Assembly: GCA_951230915.1 (NCBI GenBank)
Contig: OX579642.1
Coordinates: 12,834,001-12,898,000 of the forward strand
Source of the DNA: Antitrichia curtipendula
Taxonomy: Eukaryota; Streptophyta; Bryopsida; Hypnales; Leucodontaceae
DNA: 64,000 bases
Direction of reading: 5' to 3'
Part shown: piece by piece, positions 58,276-64,000 of the stretch
Layout of the letters: each line of letters opens with the position of its first letter
Position numbering within the stretch: position 1 is the stretch's first letter
Translations under genes and position numbers: made by a program
The notes under the pieces: model-generated
What the model was told of the DNA's origin: nothing
What the model saw: the letters and a program-made list of their open reading frames with translations, nothing else
Database searches by the model: none

Positions 58276-59626
58276 AACACTCGTATATAATAGAATGACT
58301 TTAGTAACTTAATGTCACAAACACTCTGTCAATAATGAAATTCAATGTTCCTTGCCCCATTGCTTAAATACGTTAAATCTCATTTTGGTTGACAACTGGT
58401 GATCATGTTGAATATGTTGACGCTGACACTTTGTGTTTGTTGGAATTTAGTGTTTCAGTTCGTAATTTGTAAACACTAAATACCGTTGTTACTGGCCTGC
58501 CGTGCATTACTACCTGCAAATCTTTGTGGTGAAGAGGTTCTACTTGATGTGATGCCCCCTACTGTAGTGGGTGCAGATAACTTAGCCCAGGGCCATCCTC
58601 AATTTCCCAGGACTTGAGAGCTCTTCTACTTCCAGTAAGGCACCTGAAGTAATGACATGATTTCAACTGAATTGAATCATGTCCTGAGCTCATTGCATTG
58701 AAGTCAATTGATGCACCTTCTTGCTTTGAAATAAACAAATGAAAAATTGTGCCGAGAATGTTTACCGTAGAACTTTACACTACGTGCACGGTAAGTAAAT
58801 GAAGTTTCGATATTGAGGTGTGCAAACTCTGCATGGGTTGTGTAAACTCCATCCCCAGGCCTACCCACACCAGTGCTAAGCATTCATATTATTGGTGCAG
58901 AACCAATGATTGTGATCGAGTATGATTGATAATGGAGAGAGGCTGCTTTGACTTGAGCGGATGGCGCGTTCCCCGCTCATCCAGCATGTCATGAAGCAAG
59001 TCAATCACACTCATCACTTTATGGCGTGCAGGCCCTGCAGAATTCAGACTTGAGGGTGGAGACAGACTTGAGGGGCACTGATTTGGGGAGCAGAGAATCC
59101 ACCCTAATATTTCATTTGAGGAGGAAGAGAAAAAAGAGCAGGCCTCGCCCCTGACGGACTGATACACGAGGAATAAGTTGTTGGGGACAGAAGGATGAAA
59201 CCCAAATCCAATAAAAACACAATACCGGTAGAAGAGGCCTACCATGGTAGAAACACCCATCACCAACCAGTATCCAGTTGCCAACCACTAGTAAGGGTGT
59301 ATCAATTTCAGTACAGGCTAGGACACAAGACCATGATTAATTTGTGGGATAGTTATAGTAATGCTCCTTTCAAGGTCATGATGCGAGATGTCCTTAACTT
59401 TGGGTGCTCAAGCTAGTAGTAATTACTCTCACAGTCACAGTGATTAGTTATGCATGACTCTACAGAATGGAGAGGGGTTGAGGCCAACTTTTGGCTTCAA
59501 AAATTAATAGTAAATTCAATTCAAGGAAAAAATCACAAAAATCTGACCATGCCCATCATTTGTATCTTCCTACAGGACCGTAAATTCACATTGCCTTCTA
59601 TTAGCTCAAAACATATGCGGAATTGC
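58276..59626. other. Intergenic
   Basis: A minus-strand open stretch of 131 codons at 58889-59284 (Ser-rich, SFFSSSSNEILGW) has no recognisable family and no clear splice context. Confidence 0.3.
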
Positions 59627-59630
59627 TTAA

Positions 59631-60440
59631 CCCCTCAAGGTCAGAGACTATGTTTTTTCCCAAAATGCTCCAAAAATGTCATTTCTACTACAAGTATCAA
59701 ATTTTGGAAAAAAACCCCACATTTTGGACACATGTAACTGTACGATCTTGTAGTGCACTAGTTTGAAAAGATGTGGAAAAAAAATTCAGAAATTTTCACC
59801 ATGTGGATCACTAGATATTAGCATTTGAAGTGGCAAAAATCTATCTTTTGGCCCTGCAAAAAAACGGGCAGTTGCACTTCATAAGGTCACCTTTGTATGA
59901 AAAAATGTCTAAAATGGTGGTTACTCTTTGGATTCATTCTTCAAACAAAGTTGTCTACATGCTTAAATTTGTTGAGATCATTTGGAATTGTACAACATAT
60001 AGAAAAAAAGTAGTAAGTAGAAAGAAGTAGAGAATGATTCAAAAATACTAAATTGTTAAGAATTTTGTTATGTAATTAATAAATGCCAACCCCAATGGTT
60101 GAAATATTGTAATACAAAATTTACATCCTATGATTTATTTTATTTCAAAAATATTGAAAATTGAGCAAGATAAAGGACTTTAAAGTTTATATTAGAGTAG
60201 GGAATCCATAATTGCCCACAAACTAAAACTCCTCATAACTTTCATCTCATTAATCAAAATAGAATAATTCAAAGCTTTCTACTTATATATAAATCTAAGG
60301 AACCAATTTCAAATTTTTATTTCTGAAAATAGTGTTCTTTAAAGAATTTTTGAGCTGCCCGCCGACCAATGAAAATTGCATATCATACATCAGCTATTTA
60401 ACTATGTAGTCAAAAGTTATGAAAATTCTTGGGCACTAAA
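59631..60440. repeat. TTAA-type MITE copy (C5)
   Basis: It starts CCCCTCAAGGTC after TTAA (59627-59630) and is homologous to C4 over its interior. The right end is not resolved. Confidence 0.55.
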
Positions 60441-60499
60441 AGTGGTCAACCTTATGTGGTTCTACTATACTATTGTACTGACATTGGTTCAAAAATAAG

Positions 60500-60612
60500 A
60501 ATGGATCTTTGTTGTCAAGCCTTTGTGGCTGAGCTGTTTTGTATTCAGGTTTTCTTTTAATACAATGGTTTTTTCCATTTGCTCAAAAAATATAAATAAA
60601 TAAATAAAAAAG
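60500..60612 (+). mobile_element. LINE-like 3' end with an AAAT-rich tail
   Basis: TTTTAATACAATGG followed by TTTTTTCCATTTGCTCAAAAA and an (AAAT)n tail. This matches in style the minus-strand piece at 32895. Confidence 0.45.
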
Positions 60613-62472
60613 GAGTGATAGACAAAAACAAAAATATGCCTCAACTACAATACAGGGAATACTTTAATAAAAACTAGTGTAGCGTATGTCGGTGCCACAA
60701 TCAGAATAAAAATAAAAATAATTTTTTAATTCATAAAAAATTTCAAAATTTGATATCTTTTACTCCATAGGTCCAAACGCCGTGAATCAAAGCCCGTGCA
60801 CACCTCCTTGTGGAGAGCTTTTCAACGGTACCAAGAACTCAAACAAATAACTCAAGGTTCAAGAGATTTCATTGTAACAATTAAAACAAAACAAAGAGTT
60901 TAACTTAAGGTATGAATTCTTAAACTCGGGCTTTGATGCTTTCCGCATTACCAGTGACGCTCAATCAAAAGCTTCAAGACCTTATTTCTAGCTCTAGACA
61001 GTCACTTGGGAGATAGTAATTTTTACATGGATATCCAAATTTTGAATGTATATTGGTTGTATCGACTTTGGAAAATGGCATGAAGCTTCCTTTGTTGATG
61101 AAGTTCCACACATGCATCCTCATCATGGAAACAAAGTAAACCAAAATCTTGGGCAGAATGTAAAATGTAGTGTCTATGGTGTATGCTATTGTAAAGTTAT
61201 ATTTAGACTAAAACTATGCTATCTATGTATTATAATTTAGCTATGAAAATGTTTGTTTGGGGATTTTAGTCCAACCATTGAAATGAAGCTTTTCAAGTTT
61301 AGTTTCTACTCCAATTTAAAAAATTAATAAGTGTAGGTCTAAAATTCTTATTAAACACCAAAAATTCTTTTAGTCCACTTGATTTTATTTTGTTATTCCA
61401 ATTGTAGCTTTGGTTAGTCAATTGGTGATTTTTAGTGGATTAGATGACTAGTGAGAGTGCAATAGGAAGTAGTTATCAATTGTGAGTTGTAATGGGATTT
61501 TAAGAGGAAAAAAAACCATTTGGAAGTTATGTTGTGGTAGTACTTAGGTGGTGATTCTCAATTGGATTTTCAGTTGACCTTGAAGGCGGACACTCCTTCC
61601 AATTGCTAGAAGTAAAACAATTTGAGTTTTTGCATTTGTTTTCATGTGAGATTAATACAAGTGATTGTTCTGCTGATTAATACAAGTGATTGTTCTACTG
61701 ATTAACACAAGTGATTGTGTGCGTTTGTGTAAATTGTATGATTGATTGGAATATGACAATGATATGCAATTGTGTGTGTAAATGAATTCAATTGGAAGTA
61801 TGTGTGTGTGTGAAGTTTGTGAGACCAATTGGAGTTAGTGAAATAATTTATAAGTGGAAATAAATCAGTTGTGGAAATGGAACTGTGTGATGTGAGTAAC
61901 GGGAGTCAACCAATTGGAATGTTTGATGTGAGAAATTAATGGAATCTATAAGAGTGTGAACAATTGTTAATTTAATAATATAAGATCCAAATTGTAACTA
62001 ATGTTGTAATGAGAAAGTGAGACTGTTAGAGGCATTTCATTAAAAATTAAGAGTGGAACAATTGGAATGTGATTACTGTGGAATGAATAAGAAAGGCCTA
62101 ACGAAAAACTAATATCTATTGGAGATGTAATATGTGAAATTGTGAGACTAAAAATTAAGAGATCAATTGTGAATTTATTGGAGAGTTAAAATGATTAATA
62201 TAAAACTATAAAAATATTAAATTATGAATAAGGAGAATACAAACAAGAAAGAAAATAATTCTAAATCAATCGGGAAGAAACGCAAGTTTTGCCATCAAAA
62301 GATTATGCAAATTGGGAGTATAAAGACAAGAACAAGAGTATAAATTTAAAGAACAAAGACAAGGAAATTGTGGAGGAAAAGCTCAAGTACAATTGGAAAT
62401 TAAAAAACAATTACAAAATTAAAAACAATTGAACTTATGATAAGTAGTTCTACACCTATAGGTTATTGATAT
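60613..62472. other. Intergenic, AT-rich
   Basis: No gene is supported. A GTGTGTG-rich and CAATTGGA-rich stretch at 61600-62150 is low complexity. Confidence 0.4.
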
Positions 62473-62740
62473 GTAGTTGCAAGAAACACTTGTCCTATTT
62501 CTTGTCCCCTTGCTCTTGGACAAGTGGATTTGGCTGCAACTTTTGCATCGTATGTCCGTTTTCTATGAAATTTGAAGTGAAGGTACACATAAAAGTTTCA
62601 GAGATTCGGTATTTTTTCCAATTTTTCAAAATTTATTTACTATTTTTAAACTGCCCCCAATTGGATGTCTACCTTGGCCATTTTAGGGGTTTTGAGTCAT
62701 ATTTCCGATCCAAAAATACGAATTTAAAAGTAAAAATTAG
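62473..62740. repeat. Partial second copy of the GGTAGTTGCAAG inverted-repeat family
   Basis: It starts GTAGTTGCAAGAAACACTTG and follows the inverted right end of the 18106-18931 element for about 260 bp (TTGTCC, GAAATTTG.AGTGAAGGTA, CCCAATTGGAT/CTCGATTGGAT). The other terminus was not found. Confidence 0.65.
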
Positions 62741-64000
62741 GAGACAAGGAGTTATACTAAATTTACACAAGACTAAAAATAAAGAGATTTTCTAAAAATA
62801 GTAAAGTATCCACCTTCCACATGTGCTCAAAGTGCACTACCTATGGACATGTGCAAAAAACACAATTTTTATTTTCCAAAAATAAAAAATAGCTAAAAAA
62901 GAGAAACTACAAGTAAGGAAAATTATCTATTTTTTTTGAATTATTTGAATTATTTTACTATTTTCTAAAAATAAACTCAAAAGTATCTATTTTCTTCTAT
63001 TTTCCTAGGCCTCTTTTTTTGTGCATAACTTTTAGAGACAAAATTTTCTAGACTTCAATTTTCACATATATACTTTTTTGAATGCTTTACAAATTATATA
63101 TATATATATATATATATTTTTTAAATTTATTGCAAAAGGTGCAATTACCCTAGAAGGATATAACATTCAAAATCTTGCAATTGACAATCCATAGGATAAA
63201 TTTAAGATTTTGATTTGATGTAAATTACCTCCTAGAGTTAAAACTCTTCTTCCTAGGTGGTTTATTTTAATGCAACAGTATTTTTAATAAATTAATCTAC
63301 AATTCTCAAAGAGCAAATTCATGCCAAGAGTCATCCATAAAGAGCATTTTCAAATAAATGGAATACTTGAGTGCTTGGAAACAAGAGCTAGTAGATTGAC
63401 AAGGAAAAAATAAGATTGCATAAAGTAAGACCAATCCACACTGTAAAAAGAACTTCGACAAACAAAACAAAGCAGATAGTCCTTGATTTCTTTGGGAGAC
63501 TTGGTTGAATTCATTTTTCAATGAATAGTGTTGGATATTATTGCCTAATAATATTTTTGACTTCCTTGTATAAGAAAATGACAAATCCATATTAATAGTG
63601 TATTATGGCAACTTATGCTTCTTTCTCTTTATTGGCATTTAGCCATGAAAATCTACTTTTTTTGAATTTGAATCCATCAAACAAAATGAATTTTTTCAAG
63701 GTCATTTTTTATTCCAGTTTGAAACTTTGAAACTTTCCCAAAATTAAATGTTTTGTAGTAATTTGAACTTCAAGCCTATAACCACGGAGTGTTGATTTTT
63801 TAATTTTCTAATGATGCAATAACAAAATTCACCATGATGTTCTACACTATAATACATTTTTTGAGCATACATTGCATTTGATATGAATTGTTCACTATTA
63901 CTCAAAAATTCAAGGTAATTTCAAATTTTCACCAAAAAATGCAAATTTTTTTATGACTAATGGAAGACATGTAGTCACATATACAAAAAAAAACATATAT
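62741..64000. other. Intergenic, AT-rich
   Basis: A (TA)n microsatellite lies at 63096-63117. No gene is supported. Confidence 0.4.

Noticed and set aside
58889..59284. 131-codon minus-strand frame as a gene
   Set aside because: No motif, no start or splice context, and composition close to background.

Overview
The window is nuclear DNA of a land plant. It holds a chloroplast-targeted cpRNP (twin RRM) gene, a plant-type HNH/Myb gene whose introns follow GT-AG rules, and a plant-style Ty1/copia element. The rest is very AT-rich and crowded with decayed transposons. Several relics (piggyBac-like, Tc1-like and P/THAP9-like transposases, a MULE-like fragment) are unusual for flowering plants, so a seed-free plant (lycophyte, fern or bryophyte) is my guess, at modest confidence.

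Layout. 1-0.85 kb: 3' end of a spliced gene with a DNA N4/N6-methyltransferase-like motif. 1.2-5.2 kb: a dispersed repeat split by a 3.4-kb element with TG...CA ends, a 5-bp target duplication, its own TATA box and a large minus-strand reading frame broken by four stops; an uninterrupted paralogue of the target lies at 8.7-9.4 kb. 6-6.6 kb: transposon protein fragment. 7.9-8.1 kb: 20-bp minisatellite. 9.5-10.1 kb: piggyBac-like transposase relic. 11.1-12.8 kb: Tc1-type element. 13.3-14.1 kb: unrecognised pseudogene. 16.85-20.8 kb: P/THAP9-like transposase pseudogene interrupted by an 826-bp inverted-repeat element. 24.8-28.0 kb: intronless cpRNP gene and a duplicated copy of its 3' flank. 28.3-28.8 kb: two inverted-repeat elements just upstream of it. 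33.35-38.09 kb: a young copia element that lacks most of its reverse transcriptase. 38.7-45.9 kb: the HNH/Myb gene, 12 coding exons on the minus strand, about 1015 residues. 46-64 kb: AT-rich desert with a 200-N gap, one possible isolated exon, CACTA-type MITEs and a family of TTAA-flanked piggyBac-like MITEs, including a three-level nest at 51.4-53.2 kb.

Only the cpRNP and HNH/Myb genes look intact and host-encoded. The strongest unexpected signal is the combination of TTAA-specific nested MITEs with a decayed piggyBac-type transposase in a plant. Next come the Tc1 relic, the methyltransferase-like gene end and the TG...CA element with a non-gag/pol reading frame. All family names rest on motif recognition by eye; no search was run.
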